Positions 1-7,865 of a DNA stretch of 64,000 nucleotides are shown in pieces (the stretch's first letter is position 1; each line of letters begins with the position of its first letter). The translations under genes and the position numbers were made by a program. The notes under the pieces are model-generated. The model had not been told where the DNA came from and did no database searches. It saw only the letters and a list, made by a program, of their open reading frames with translations. The DNA is from Acutalibacter muris (GTDB lineage Bacteria > Bacillota > Clostridia > Oscillospirales > Acutalibacteraceae), in the NCBI RefSeq assembly GCF_002201475.1, contig NZ_CP021422.1:3596001-3660000 (forward strand), read 5' to 3'.

Positions 1-381
1 GCGGCGCTCCAGCTGGGAGGCGATGTTCTCGGCCACAAGCTGGGCGTTCAGATCCGGCTGGCGGACCTCGACGATGTTGATGACTACGGGCTTGCCCAGC
101 ATCTTCTCGCACTGCTGGCGGAGCTTCTCTATCTCCGTGCCGCCCTTGCCTATGACCATGCCGGGCTTTGCGCAGTGGATATGGATGCGCACCTTGGAGG
201 CGTCGCGCTCGATCTCTATCTTCGGGATGCCCGCCTGGTACAGCTGCTTTTTCAGGACCTTCCTCAGGTTATAGTCCTCTACCAGGGTGTCGCCGAAGTT
301 GTTGTCCTTGGCGAACCACCGGGAATCCCAGTCCTTTATCACACCCACGCGAAGGCCGTGGGGATTGACTTTCTGTCCCAT
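1..381 (-). CDS. rpsC: 30S ribosomal protein S3 (partial, 3' end beyond window)
   Basis: Small-subunit protein S3, at the mRNA entry side of the 30S subunit. Only the first 127 codons are present; the gene continues past the left edge. The N-terminus [13 protein letters not shown] is nearly invariant in S3 and fixes the start. The KH RNA-binding signature GMVIGKGG lies at about residues 74-81, followed by the conserved [20 protein letters not shown]. It follows rplV by 11 bases, as expected in the S10 operon. Nothing unusual is seen. Confidence 0.97.
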   Translation of the reverse strand, partial: MGQKVNPHGLRVGVIKDWDSRWFAKDNNFGDTLVEDYNLRKVLKKQLYQAGIPKIEIERDASKVRIHIHCAKPGMVIGKGGTEIEKLRQQCEKMLGKPVVINIVEVRQPDLNAQLVAENIASQLERR

Positions 382-392
382 AATGTCCCTCC

Positions 393-728
393 TTACTCTT
401 TCTCGGCCACAACGATGGTGATGTGGCTGGTCCGCTTCAGGATCCTGTGCGCCCTGCCGTGGTCCTTCGGGCGAATCCTCTTGAGGATCGGGCCCGGGGT
501 CACATAGCACTTTGAAACGTACAGGCTGCCCTTGTCCATCTGCAAATTGTTCTCCGCGTTGGAAACAGCGGACTTCAAGAGCTTGCCGAGGTCCTCGCAG
601 GCGGCCTTGGGGGTGTTCTCCAAAATGGCCGCGGCCAGGTCCACGGGCTTATTGCGTATAAGGTCCAGCACCAGGCCCACCTTGCGGGGAGAGATGCGGG
701 TATAGTTCAGCGTTGCTTTCGCTTCCAT
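393..728 (-). CDS. rplV: 50S ribosomal protein L22
   Basis: Large-subunit protein L22, which lines the peptide exit tunnel. The 111-residue product has the usual bacterial length. Family features include the N-terminal [17 protein letters not shown] segment (here [20 protein letters not shown]) and the C-terminal beta-hairpin segment with [18 protein letters not shown], which contacts the tunnel. It sits between rpsS and rpsC in the standard S10 order and is transcribed on the minus strand with them. Confidence 0.97.
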   Translation of the reverse strand: MEAKATLNYTRISPRKVGLVLDLIRNKPVDLAAAILENTPKAACEDLGKLLKSAVSNAENNLQMDKGSLYVSKCYVTPGPILKRIRPKDHGRAHRILKRTSHITIVVAEKE

Positions 729-748
729 TTCTTGCTCTCTCCTTTCGC

Positions 749-1021
749 TTATTTGCCGGTCTTCGAGCCGGTGTGGCCCTTAAAGGTCCTCGTCGGGGCG
801 AACTCGCCCAGCTTGTGTCCTACCATGTCCTCGGTAACGTATACCGGCACATGCTTGCGGCCGTCGTGCACCGCAATGGTGTGGCCCACGAAATCCGGGA
901 ATATCATGGAAGCCCTGCTCCAGGTCTTCACAATCTTCTTCTCCCCGGCCTCGTTCATAGCCTGGATCCTTTTCAGCAGCACGGGCTGTACAAAAGGTCC
1001 CTTTTTAAGACTTCTGCTCAT
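749..1021 (-). CDS. rpsS: 30S ribosomal protein S19
   Basis: Small-subunit head protein S19, which contacts 16S rRNA with S13. The 90-residue length is typical. The start [13 protein letters not shown] and the central segment [20 protein letters not shown] are diagnostic of S19. It lies 24 bases after rplB and 20 before rplV, in the conserved L2-S19-L22 order, and is probably cotranscribed from the promoter upstream of rpsJ. Confidence 0.97.
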   Translation of the reverse strand: MSRSLKKGPFVQPVLLKRIQAMNEAGEKKIVKTWSRASMIFPDFVGHTIAVHDGRKHVPVYVTEDMVGHKLGEFAPTRTFKGHTGSKTGK

Positions 1022-1045
1022 TCTCGTTATGCTCCTTTCCCGTGC

Positions 1046-1879
1046 TTACTTGCCGTTTCTGCGCCGGACAATGAACTTGTCGCTGCTCTTATGGTGCTTT
1101 CTGGTCTTATAGCCCAGCGCCGGCTTGCCCCAGGGGGTAACGGGACCGGGACGGCCCACAGGGCTCTTGCCCTCGCCGCCGCCGTGGGGGTGGTCGTTGG
1201 GGTTCATGACCGAGCCGCGCACGGTGGGCCGCCAGCCCATATGGCGCTTGCGGCCGGCCTTGCCTATCTTCACGTTCTCGTGGTCGATGTTGCTGACCTG
1301 GCCGATAGAGGCCATGCAGCTGTCGGGAACGTTCCGAAGCTCCCCGGAGGGCAGCCTCAAGAGCGCCATGCCGTTCTCCTTTGCCATCAGCTGGGCCATA
1401 ATGCCCGCCGCCCTGGCTATCTGCGCCCCCTTGCCGGGGTACAGCTCCACGTTGTGGATAAAGGTGCCGGTGGGAATGTTCTTGAGGGGAAGGGCGTTGC
1501 CGGGCTTGATGTCGGCCTCGGCCCCGGAGACTATCTTGTCCCCCACCTTGATGCCGTTGGGAGCTATTATATAGCTCTTCTCCCCGTCCTCATACTGTAT
1601 AAGGGCGATAAACGCCGAGCGGTTGGGGTCGTACTCAATGGTCTGCACCACGGCAGTCACGTCGTGCTTCTGGCGCTTGAAATCAATGATGCGGTACTTC
1701 TTGCGGTTCGCTCCGCCCCTATGGCGCACGGTAATCCTGCCGTAGCTGTTGCGGCCGGACTTATTGCTCAGAGGGGCCAGCAGGCTCTTCTCCGGGCCGC
1801 CCTTAGAGAGGACGGTATAGTCCGTAACGGACATATTCCGGCGCGCCGCGGTAGTCGGCTTATAATTCTTTATTGCCAT
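1046..1879 (-). CDS. rplB: 50S ribosomal protein L2
   Basis: Large-subunit protein L2, required for subunit association and peptidyl-transferase centre assembly. The product is 277 residues, the usual length. It begins [15 protein letters not shown] and carries the highly conserved C-terminal segment around [19 protein letters not shown], which contains the functionally important histidine near the peptidyl-transferase centre. It follows rplW in the canonical order and is preceded by a purine-rich ribosome binding site. Confidence 0.98.
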   Translation of the reverse strand: MAIKNYKPTTAARRNMSVTDYTVLSKGGPEKSLLAPLSNKSGRNSYGRITVRHRGGANRKKYRIIDFKRQKHDVTAVVQTIEYDPNRSAFIALIQYEDGEKSYIIAPNGIKVGDKIVSGAEADIKPGNALPLKNIPTGTFIHNVELYPGKGAQIARAAGIMAQLMAKENGMALLRLPSGELRNVPDSCMASIGQVSNIDHENVKIGKAGRKRHMGWRPTVRGSVMNPNDHPHGGGEGKSPVGRPGPVTPWGKPALGYKTRKHHKSSDKFIVRRRNGK

Positions 1880-1925
1880 GTCTTCTGTTCACTCTCCTAG
1901 TCGTTGGGATACTCTGTGCCCGGCC

Positions 1926-2216
1926 TTAGACCATGCTCTCGAAGAACTCGATGGTCCTGCTCTCCTCAGTGAGGGTCACCACGGCCTTCTTCCAGCTCCT
2001 GGTGTAGCCCTGGTAACGCCCCTGGCGGCGGAGCCTCCCGCGCACGTGGAGGGTGTTGACCTTGCTGACCTTGACACCGAAGGCGGCCTCCACGGCCCTT
2101 TTCACATCTATCTTGGTGGCCTCCTTTGCCACCTCGAAGGTGTATTTCTTCTGGGTGTTGCCGTCCATGGTCTTCTCGGTGATGATGGGGCGGATAATGA
2201 TGTCATGGGCCTCCAT
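1926..2216 (-). CDS. rplW: 50S ribosomal protein L23
   Basis: Large-subunit protein L23, at the tunnel exit, where it docks trigger factor and the signal recognition particle. The 96-residue product starts MEAHDIIIRPIITEKT, a typical L23 opening, and has the basic loop GRLRRQGRYQGYTRSWKKA. The ATG overlaps the rplD stop codon by one base (TAATG on the minus strand), which points to translational coupling with L4. Confidence 0.96.
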   Translation of the reverse strand: MEAHDIIIRPIITEKTMDGNTQKKYTFEVAKEATKIDVKRAVEAAFGVKVSKVNTLHVRGRLRRQGRYQGYTRSWKKAVVTLTEESRTIEFFESMV

Positions 2217-2839
2217 TACGCATACACCTCCTCAATCTTCTGCACAGCGCCCTGTACAACGATGAACTTGTCTGCGCCCAGAATATCGTACACGTTCAGG
2301 GTATTCACCTGGGCGGTCTTCACGCCGGGAATATTCCCCGCGCTCTTTATTACCTTCTCGTCCACGCTGTCCAGCACGATGAGCGCTTTCTTCTCGCTGC
2401 CAACAGCCTTCAGCATGGCGGCGATGTCCTTGGTCTTAAAGCCCTCCAGGGCGATCTTGTCGATGACTATCATCTCGCCGTCCTGCACCTTGGAGGAGAG
2501 GGCGGACTTCATCGCAAGCCTTCTCACCTTCTTGTTGAGGGCATAGCGGTAATCCCTGGGCTTTGGGGCGAATACCACGCCGCCGTGGGTCCACTGGGGA
2601 GCGCGGGTGCTGCCCTGGCGGGCGCGGCCCGTGCCCTTCTGCCTCCAGGGCTTCCTGCCGCCGCCGGAGACCTCACTGCGGGTCAAGGCGGACTGGGTCC
2701 CCTGGCGCTGATTGGCAAGATAATTCTTCACCATATCGTTCATAACAGGGACGTTGGGCTCTATGCCGAACACGGCGTCGCTAAGCTGCTGCCTGCCGAC
2801 CTCCTTGCCCTGCATGTTCAAAACTGCTACTTCAGCCAT
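2216..2839 (-). CDS. rplD: 50S ribosomal protein L4
   Basis: Large-subunit protein L4, an early assembly protein with an extended loop reaching the exit tunnel. The 207-residue product contains the conserved loop around SEVSGGGRKPWRQKGTGRAR (about residues 57-76), typical of L4. It lies 18 bases after rplC and overlaps rplW by one base. In enterobacteria L4 represses its own operon through the leader; I cannot tell from sequence whether that applies here. Confidence 0.97.
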   Translation of the reverse strand: MAEVAVLNMQGKEVGRQQLSDAVFGIEPNVPVMNDMVKNYLANQRQGTQSALTRSEVSGGGRKPWRQKGTGRARQGSTRAPQWTHGGVVFAPKPRDYRYALNKKVRRLAMKSALSSKVQDGEMIVIDKIALEGFKTKDIAAMLKAVGSEKKALIVLDSVDEKVIKSAGNIPGVKTAQVNTLNVYDILGADKFIVVQGAVQKIEEVYA

Positions 2840-2857
2840 TCTTCATTCCTCCTCCCC

Positions 2858-3490
2858 TTACGCTTTCACGCTGTCGCGCACGATAACTACGCCGCCGTTG
2901 GGGCCGGGTATGGCGCCCTTGATGGCTATGAGGTTGTTCTCCGCGTCCACCTTGGCCACCGTCAGGTTCTGCACCGTAACGGTCTCCGCGCCCAGGTGGC
3001 CCGCCATCTTCAGGCCCTTCCAAACCCGCGAGGGGGTCGAGCACGCGCCGTTGGAGCCGCCGTGCCTTGCCACAGGGCCGGAACCGTGGGTCTCCTTCAG
3101 GCGGTGGAAATTCCAGCGCTTGATAACGCCCGCGTAGCCCTTGCCCTTGCTGGTGCCTGTAACGTCCACCCGCTCGCCGGCTTCAAATGTGTCGGCCTTG
3201 ATAAGGTCGCCCACATTCAAGGCGCTGATGTCCTCCAGGCGGAACTCCCGAAGGGTCTTCTTGGGGGCGACGCCGCCCTTCTTGAAGTGGCCCGTAAGGG
3301 GCTTTGTGACCCGCTGGGGCTTCTGGTCCCCGAAGCCGACCTGTACCGCGTCATAGCCGTCGGTCTCCACGGTCTTCTTCTGGGTCACGACGCAGGGCCC
3401 GGCCTCTACCACTGTTACCGGGATGACCTTACCCTTGTCGTCGAAGATCTGCGTCATGCCGACCTTCTTTCCGATGATCCCTTTTTTCAT
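2858..3490 (-). CDS. rplC: 50S ribosomal protein L3
   Basis: Large-subunit protein L3, an assembly-initiator protein near the peptidyl-transferase centre. The 210-residue product starts [20 protein letters not shown], which is diagnostic. The conserved [20 protein letters not shown] segment carries the central loop glutamine/asparagine region. The ATG at 3490 has an AGGAAG ribosome binding site. It is separated from rpsJ by an unusually long 143-base spacer that holds two strong hairpins, described separately. Confidence 0.97.
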   Translation of the reverse strand: MKKGIIGKKVGMTQIFDDKGKVIPVTVVEAGPCVVTQKKTVETDGYDAVQVGFGDQKPQRVTKPLTGHFKKGGVAPKKTLREFRLEDISALNVGDLIKADTFEAGERVDVTGTSKGKGYAGVIKRWNFHRLKETHGSGPVARHGGSNGACSTPSRVWKGLKMAGHLGAETVTVQNLTVAKVDAENNLIAIKGAIPGPNGGVVIVRDSVKA

Positions 3491-3546
3491 GTTCTGCTTC
3501 CTTTCTACTCCTGAGACCTTCTTGCCGAAAGTCCCGCTAGGTTATT

Positions 3547-3596
3547 GGTCGATGGGCGTAAGACCATCGACTTGACCGATCCGTCACGGTAGGTCA
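3547..3596 (-). promoter_or_regulatory. two adjacent hairpins in the rpsJ-rplC spacer
   Basis: The spacer between rpsJ and rplC contains two inverted repeats. One pairs 3548-3555 (GTCGATGG) with 3564-3571 (CCATCGAC) around an 8-base loop. The next pairs 3573-3577 (TGACC) with 3592-3596 (GGTCA), with an inner CCG/CGG stem. Neither is followed by a run of T on the minus strand, so they do not look like terminators. They could be a ribosomal-protein binding site, an RNA-processing site or a translation control element for L3. The function is unknown. Confidence 0.5.
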
Positions 3597-3633
3597 GGAC
3601 CGAGCCGAAAACTTGCTAAAAGGATCTACAAGT

Positions 3634-3945
3634 TTACAGCTTTATCTCGATCTCGACGCCGGCGGGGAGCTCCAGGCCCATCATGGCTTCAACAGTCTTG
3701 TTGCTGGGCCGGAGAATGTCGATCAGTCTCTTGTGGGTGCGCATCTCGAACTGCTCGCGGCTGTCCTTATACTTATGGACGGCCCTGAGTATAGTTACGA
3801 TCTGCTTTTCCGTGGGCAGCGGCACCGGCCCAGAGACCCTGGCGCCCGTGCGCTTTGCGGTAGCGACGATCTTCTCCGCGGACTGGTCCACCAGCTGGTG
3901 GTCGTACCCCTTGATCCTGATCCTGATCTTTTCCTTGACTGCCAT
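3634..3945 (-). CDS. rpsJ: 30S ribosomal protein S10
   Basis: Small-subunit protein S10, also the NusE partner of NusB in transcription antitermination. The 103-residue product has the usual length and the conserved [20 protein letters not shown] start and [20 protein letters not shown] centre. The ATG at 3945 follows a strong AGGAGG site. It is the first gene of the S10 operon, behind a leader of about 330 bases and a sigma-A type promoter at 4286-4314. Confidence 0.97.
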   Translation of the reverse strand: MAVKEKIRIRIKGYDHQLVDQSAEKIVATAKRTGARVSGPVPLPTEKQIVTILRAVHKYKDSREQFEMRTHKRLIDILRPSNKTVEAMMGLELPAGVEIEIKL

Positions 3946-4280
3946 TTCTATAACCGCCTCCTAAATCGTTCTTGGGCGTTTTGCATTTTCCAACACTGTC
4001 CCGGGTGTTTCTCCTGCCGGTATAGAAAAACCGGCAGTCCGCACCACGCTCAAAAAGCGCGGCAGACCCCGGGGACAGAGCCGAAACTCACAGCTTCCTC
4101 TGATAAAGCGCACACATGGCCTGCCGGGGGCTGCCCGGCGGTTCCCGCGCTTTTCAGATTTCTTCGCCCGGTTTAAAATCGGACATACTCCACGGAAAAA
4201 CCGGCTACAGTCTGGTGCCGAGCCGCAACCTCCCGCTTCAACGCATATCAGGGTATAAATACCCATTTGGCAATCGTACT
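3946..4280 (-). promoter_or_regulatory. long structured 5' leader of the S10 operon
   Basis: About 330 bases separate the inferred transcription start (near 4279) from the rpsJ start codon, with no credible gene in this strand. The leader contains a perfect 7-bp inverted repeat (4014-4020, CTGCCGG, with 4031-4037, CCGGCAG) and further GC-rich hairpins. A long S10 leader is expected if the operon is autoregulated by a ribosomal protein, as known for L4 in enterobacteria. The binding protein here is not established. Confidence 0.5.
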
Positions 4281-4285
4281 TGCTT

Positions 4286-4314
4286 ATATTACCACAAGAC
4301 CTGGTATTTTGCAA
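4286..4314 (-). promoter_or_regulatory. sigma-A promoter of the S10 operon
   Basis: On the minus strand TTGCAA (4309-4314) and TAATAT (4286-4291) are separated by exactly 17 bases, inside an AT-rich stretch. It points toward rpsJ and is the only good promoter-like match I see in this intergenic region on that strand. Confidence 0.7.
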
Positions 4315-4367
4315 GTCTTTTTTCAAAATAAATTTACGTTTTCTTAAAATTTTTCTCCTGCTATCGG

Positions 4368-4396
4368 TTGACACCCCGGTGTTTATCATATATAAT
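4368..4396 (+). promoter_or_regulatory. sigma-A promoter of tRNA-Pro
   Basis: TTGACA (4368-4373), a 17-base spacer and TATAAT (4391-4396) form a full consensus promoter. It ends 11 bases before the tRNA gene, so transcription would begin almost at the tRNA 5' end. Confidence 0.85.
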
Positions 4397-4407
4397 AGAA
4401 AAGCCGT

Positions 4408-4483
4408 CGGGGTGTAGCGGAGCTGGTACCGCACTTCATTTGGGATGAAGGGATCGCACGTTCGAGTCGTGTCACTCCGACCA
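4408..4483 (+). tRNA. tRNA-Pro (anticodon TGG)
   Basis: A complete 76-base tRNA cloverleaf. The acceptor stem CGGGGTG (4408-4414) pairs with CACTCCG, followed by discriminator A and an encoded CCA. The anticodon arm is CTTCA, loop TTTGGGA, TGAAG, which gives anticodon TGG at 4441-4443, reading CCA and related proline codons. The T arm contains TTCGAGT. The gene has its own consensus promoter and a strong terminator 27 bases downstream. Confidence 0.95.
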
Positions 4484-4510
4484 TCTTGGGAAAGCCAAAA
4501 AGATATTTGG

Positions 4511-4543
4511 GCAAAAAACCGCGTGGTTAACGCGGTTTTTTGC
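4511..4543 (+). terminator. rho-independent terminator after tRNA-Pro
   Basis: A perfect 13-bp inverted repeat (GCAAAAAACCGCG at 4511-4523 and CGCGGTTTTTTGC at 4531-4543) with a 7-base loop. The T run is part of the downstream arm. The A run in the upstream arm means it could also act on the minus strand. Confidence 0.88.
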
Positions 4544-4664
4544 ATCTCAAAAGCCTGGATTTCGAAAGTTCCGAAACACATACGCCAACCGCTCCTGGAA
4601 AGGGTGTTGGCAAGGACTATTCTTCTCCCCAAAGGCGCACCTCCTCTCTCTGCTGAAAAATCAA

Positions 4665-4708
4665 AGTGCAGACGCGATTTACCCCATAGGGCTTATGGCG
4701 TCTGCACT
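4665..4708 (-). terminator. rho-independent terminator of the sugar isomerase-like gene
   Basis: An 11-bp inverted repeat (AGTGCAGACGC at 4665-4675 and GCGTCTGCACT at 4698-4708). On the minus strand it is followed by TTTGATTTTT, so it should terminate the gene whose stop is at 4782. Confidence 0.75.
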
Positions 4709-4781
4709 GTATCTTAAGCTGTGCACTCATCAGCCTATAAAAAGCACAGGCAGAAAGCTATAGCCGCCTCCTCCTTCGCGC

Positions 4782-5603
4782 TTACCAGCCCAGACCCTTC
4801 AGATACTCCCGGCTCATGGTGATGGCCTCCATGGGTGTGCGGCCATTGGACTGGTCCTGCTCCACCACCACCCACTGGGCCCCGGCCTCCAGGGAGGCCT
4901 CAAGAATAGAAGGAAAATCCTGCATACCGCTGCCCACCGGGCGAAACTCAAAGAAGCCCTTATTCTCCTGCTCCTCCACCTCCGTGCCGATGAGCTGGTA
5001 CATATTGCCGGGCTTGCCCTCCTTATAGAAGTCCTTCAGGTGCACCACCGGGGCGCGGCCGCTGTACTTCCTTACATAAGCGGCGGGATCCTCCCCGGCC
5101 ACGTTTACCCAGCAGGTGTCTATCTCGGTCTTTAGAAGGTCAGCGGGGATGGTGTCGTAGATGTAGTCAAGGGCGTACCGGCCGTCGGGCATCTTCTGGA
5201 ACTCGAAGTCGTGGTTATGATATAAGGTCTGTATGCCGTGGGCCTTGCAGACCTTGCCTATCTCCCCAAAGACCTTTACATTCTCCTCGAACTTCTCCCC
5301 GCCGGGGCGGTCCTCCTCCATCAGGTAGGGGAGGGCGATATACTTTACCCCTATCTCCTCATACTGGCTTACGACCCCCTCTATGTCGGCTTTAAGCTCC
5401 TGGAAAGGCACATGGGCGGAAACGGCCTCAAGGCCCGCGTCTTCGATGGCGGCCTTGATCTCGGCGGGGGAGAGGCCGTAGAGCCCTGCCAGCTCTACAC
5501 CGTCATAGCCTATCTCCTTGATTTTCTTCATGGTGCCGGCAAAGTCCTTCTCGGCGTCCTCCCGGACGGAGTAGACCTGCACAGCAACGGGCAGCTTGTT
5601 CAT
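4782..5603 (-). CDS. sugar phosphate isomerase/epimerase family protein (TIM barrel)
   Basis: A 273-residue member of the xylose isomerase-like TIM-barrel family, which isomerises, epimerises or dehydrates sugars and polyols with a divalent metal. The opening VAVQVYSVREDAEKDFAGT and YDGVELAGLYG are typical, as are LYHNHDFEF, EIDTCWVNVAG and VHLKDFYK, which supply the metal-binding Glu, His and Asp residues of the family. The ATG at 5603 has an AGGAGG site. The gene stands alone, with its own promoter and terminator. The substrate cannot be assigned from sequence; inosose or related cyclitol enzymes are close relatives. Confidence 0.85.
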   Translation of the reverse strand: MNKLPVAVQVYSVREDAEKDFAGTMKKIKEIGYDGVELAGLYGLSPAEIKAAIEDAGLEAVSAHVPFQELKADIEGVVSQYEEIGVKYIALPYLMEEDRPGGEKFEENVKVFGEIGKVCKAHGIQTLYHNHDFEFQKMPDGRYALDYIYDTIPADLLKTEIDTCWVNVAGEDPAAYVRKYSGRAPVVHLKDFYKEGKPGNMYQLIGTEVEEQENKGFFEFRPVGSGMQDFPSILEASLEAGAQWVVVEQDQSNGRTPMEAITMSREYLKGLGW

Positions 5604-5649
5604 GGGAAAAACCTCCTGGATGGTAAATTTTTGTGGGGACTATAGTGTA

Positions 5650-5678
5650 ATTTTACCTTAAAACATCTAAAAGGTCAA
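5650..5678 (-). promoter_or_regulatory. sigma-A promoter of the sugar isomerase-like gene
   Basis: On the minus strand TTGACC (5673-5678) and TAAAAT (5650-5655) are separated by 17 bases, about 50 bases upstream of the ATG at 5603. Confidence 0.7.
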
Positions 5679-5686
5679 GATATCGG

Positions 5687-5715
5687 TTGAAAAACCCGGC
5701 CTTTTTTGGTAAAAT
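5687..5715 (+). promoter_or_regulatory. sigma-A promoter of murT-gatD
   Basis: TTGAAA (5687-5692), a 17-base spacer and TAAAAT (5710-5715) precede murT. The -35 box coincides with a TTG that could be misread as an upstream in-frame start codon. The promoter therefore supports starting murT at 5756 instead. It is back to back with the promoter at 5650-5678. Confidence 0.75.
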
Positions 5716-5755
5716 AAGTGGGTACCTAAAACTGAGTCAGATAGGAAGGAACCGA

Positions 5756-7138
5756 ATGAGACGAACCCCATACTTTTACCTGGTCCTGTTCATTTCAAAG
5801 CTTGTGCGCTTTATGCTTCTGAAGCTGGGCCGCAACGCCACCAACTTCCCCGGTGAGCTGGCCATATGGCTGTGCAAGAGCTTCATCGGACGTATGCCCA
5901 AGCCCAAAAAGGTCATCTGCATCACCGGCACCAACGGCAAGACCACCGTTGCAAACCTCATAGAGGACGTGCTGGAAAAAACCGGCGCGGACTTCTACTG
6001 CAACAGAAACGGCTCCAACGTCTACTCGGGCGTGGCCTCCCTGCTGCTGGCCAACTCCGACTGGCGGGGCCGGCCCACCAAGGAGCTTGCGGTCTTCGAG
6101 CTGGACGAGCGCAGCTCCAATCTTATACTGCCCTATATGCGCCCGGACCTGATGCTCTGCACCAACATCTTCCGGGACTCCTACAAGCGCAACGCCCACC
6201 CGGAGTTTATCTGTGACTTCCTCAATAAGTATATCCCCGACGGCGTGCCCATGATTTTAAACGCCGACGACATGATGTGCTCCGGCCTAAAGCCCGATAA
6301 CCCCCGCGTGTACTTCTCCATCGCCAAGCAGCCCGGCGACGGTGAGGGCAGCAGAAATATTGTCCAGGACGTGCCCGCCTGCCCAAGGTGCGGCGGTGAG
6401 CTTCAATGGGACTTCCGGCGCTATCACCATATAGGAGGGGCTGTGTGCAAGGAGTGCGGCTTCTCCTCCCCAAAGGCGGACTACACCGTGACGGAGCTCC
6501 GGGAGACGGACATGGTGGTGGATATCCGTGGGGAGAGCTATACCTTCCCCCTGGCCAACAACAGCTATATCAACGTGTACAACTCCCTGGCGGCCATAGC
6601 CCTTTTGTGCGAGCACGGCATAGAGCCCGGAACCATAGCACAGACGCTGGGCTCCATAGGCATAAGCGCCACCCGCTATATGGAGGAGGAGGTAAACGGC
6701 CGCAAGGCCATACTGCACCTTGCCAAAGGCCAGAACCCCGTAGCCTGCTCCCGGGCCTTCCAGAATATTCGGGACTATCCGGGGAGGAAGGCGGCGATAC
6801 TGTTCCTGGACGACTTCTTCGACGCCCAGCACACGGTGGAGAACATTTCCTGGCTGTATGACGCGGACTTCGAGTTTCTCTCGGACGATTCCGTGGTGCA
6901 GCTTATCGTGGCCGGGGCCCGGCACTGGGACGTGTACCTGCGGCTGCTGCTGGCGGGGGTCCCGGCGGAGCGCATAGACCATATGCCGGAGACCTCCGGC
7001 GCGGCAGATGCCCTTCGCGCGGCAGAGCCGGACGCGGTATTTATACTTTACGATGTGTACACCATAAGGCTGGCCGAGGACACCGAGAAGCTGGTCAAAG
7101 AGAAATTAAAGAAGGAGGCGGCGAAAAATGCGGATTGA
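5756..7138 (+). CDS. murT: MurT: lipid II isoglutaminyl synthase, Mur ligase subunit
   Basis: MurT activates the D-glutamate alpha-carboxyl of the lipid II stem peptide with ATP so that it can be amidated; GatD normally supplies the ammonia. The 460-residue product has the Mur ligase ATP loop GTNGKTT (about residues 58-64), the family zinc ribbon (CPRCGGEL and, some 20 residues later, CKECGF) and a C-terminal DUF1727-type domain. The start at 5756 follows an AGGAAGGA site and avoids the promoter. In the C-terminal domain the stretch before SWLYDADFEF reads TVEN, where MurT proteins usually have an Asp-rich segment thought to complete the GatD triad; this alignment is tentative. The gene overlaps the GatD-like gene by 11 bases. 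Confidence 0.92.
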   Translation: MRRTPYFYLVLFISKLVRFMLLKLGRNATNFPGELAIWLCKSFIGRMPKPKKVICITGTNGKTTVANLIEDVLEKTGADFYCNRNGSNVYSGVASLLLANSDWRGRPTKELAVFELDERSSNLILPYMRPDLMLCTNIFRDSYKRNAHPEFICDFLNKYIPDGVPMILNADDMMCSGLKPDNPRVYFSIAKQPGDGEGSRNIVQDVPACPRCGGELQWDFRRYHHIGGAVCKECGFSSPKADYTVTELRETDMVVDIRGESYTFPLANNSYINVYNSLAAIALLCEHGIEPGTIAQTLGSIGISATRYMEEEVNGRKAILHLAKGQNPVACSRAFQNIRDYPGRKAAILFLDDFFDAQHTVENISWLYDADFEFLSDDSVVQLIVAGARHWDVYLRLLLAGVPAERIDHMPETSGAADALRAAEPDAVFILYDVYTIRLAEDTEKLVKEKLKKEAAKNAD

Positions 7139-7823
7139 GGTGCTGTTCCCGGAATATTGCTGCCTGTTCGGGGACCTTTTCAACGTGAAATATCTTCAGC
7201 TATGCCTGCCGGAGGCGGAGCGTCTCGACACCTCCCTTCGGGACCAGCCGAGGCTTGAACCCGGGGGGCTCGTCTACATGGGACCCATGTCCGAGCGCAC
7301 CCAGGAGAAGGTCATAAAAAAGCTCCTGCCCTATAGGGACAGGCTCAAGGAGCTGATAGAGGGCGGCACGGCCCTCCTGCTCACGGGCAACGCCCTGGAG
7401 ACGCTGGGCAGCTATATCCTGCGAGAGGACGGCTCAAAGCTCCAGGGCCTGGGGCTTCTGCCAATATACGCCAAGCAGGACCTTATGCACCGGCACAATA
7501 GCGTATTTTTGGGGGACTGGGAGGGCCAAGAGGTCACCGGCTTCAAGTCCCAGTTCACCATGGCCTGGCCTGAGGAGGGGGCAAAGGGTCTGTTCAGGGT
7601 AAAAAAGGGAGTCGGACTCAACAAAAAGTGCCCCTATGAGGGGCTGAGAGTCAATAACCTTTTCGCCACCTATCTCCAGGGACCGATACTGCCGCTGAAC
7701 CCCTGCTTTACAAAAAGTGTGATGGCCGCCATGGGCGCGCCTGATACAGAGCCGGCCTTCTACAAGGAGGTACAGGCCGCATATCAGGCGAGGGTAGCGG
7801 ACTTCTACTCTAAAGTAAAATAA
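7128..7823 (+). CDS. gatD: GatD-like partner of MurT lacking the catalytic Cys and His
   Basis: By position and fold this is the GatD subunit of lipid II isoglutaminyl synthase, a class I glutamine amidotransferase that hydrolyses glutamine and passes ammonia to MurT. The 231-residue product keeps the family skeleton (VYMGPMSERTQ, FKSQFTMAW, ATYLQGPILPLNP). The nucleophile elbow, usually ICGGYQ-like with Cys, reads LLLTGNALETLG, with Thr86 in the Cys position. The catalytic His of the HGPxLPxNP motif is Gln184. Both triad residues therefore appear lost, so glutaminase activity is not expected. It may act as a structural partner, or MurT may use free ammonia. It overlaps murT by 11 bases and ends at a terminator. 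Confidence 0.85.
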   Translation: MRIEVLFPEYCCLFGDLFNVKYLQLCLPEAERLDTSLRDQPRLEPGGLVYMGPMSERTQEKVIKKLLPYRDRLKELIEGGTALLLTGNALETLGSYILREDGSKLQGLGLLPIYAKQDLMHRHNSVFLGDWEGQEVTGFKSQFTMAWPEEGAKGLFRVKKGVGLNKKCPYEGLRVNNLFATYLQGPILPLNPCFTKSVMAAMGAPDTEPAFYKEVQAAYQARVADFYSKVK

Positions 7824-7825
7824 AA

Positions 7826-7865
7826 AGGAAAAGAACCGGGGGGACCGGTCCCTTTCCTTCTTTTG
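7826..7865 (+). terminator. terminator of murT-gatD
   Basis: A stem formed by AAGGAAAAG and CTTTCCTT, with an inner ACCGG/CCGGT pair, is followed by CTTTT right after the stop codon at 7823. It looks like a rho-independent terminator. Confidence 0.7.

Noticed and set aside
713-1900. A 395-codon plus-strand frame opposite rpsS and rplB
   Set aside because: It is entirely antisense to two certain ribosomal protein genes and has no ribosome binding site; it results from high GC content.
3961-4632. A 223-codon minus-strand reading frame across the S10 leader and antisense to tRNA-Pro
   Set aside because: It crosses the S10 promoter and leader and includes the peptide produced by reading a tRNA backwards (RTCDPFIPNEVRYQL), a well-known false annotation.
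5687-5755. A 23-codon N-terminal extension of murT starting at TTG 5687
   Set aside because: The TTG is the -35 box of the murT promoter and the extension includes the -10 box; the AGGAAGGA site before 5756 fits better.
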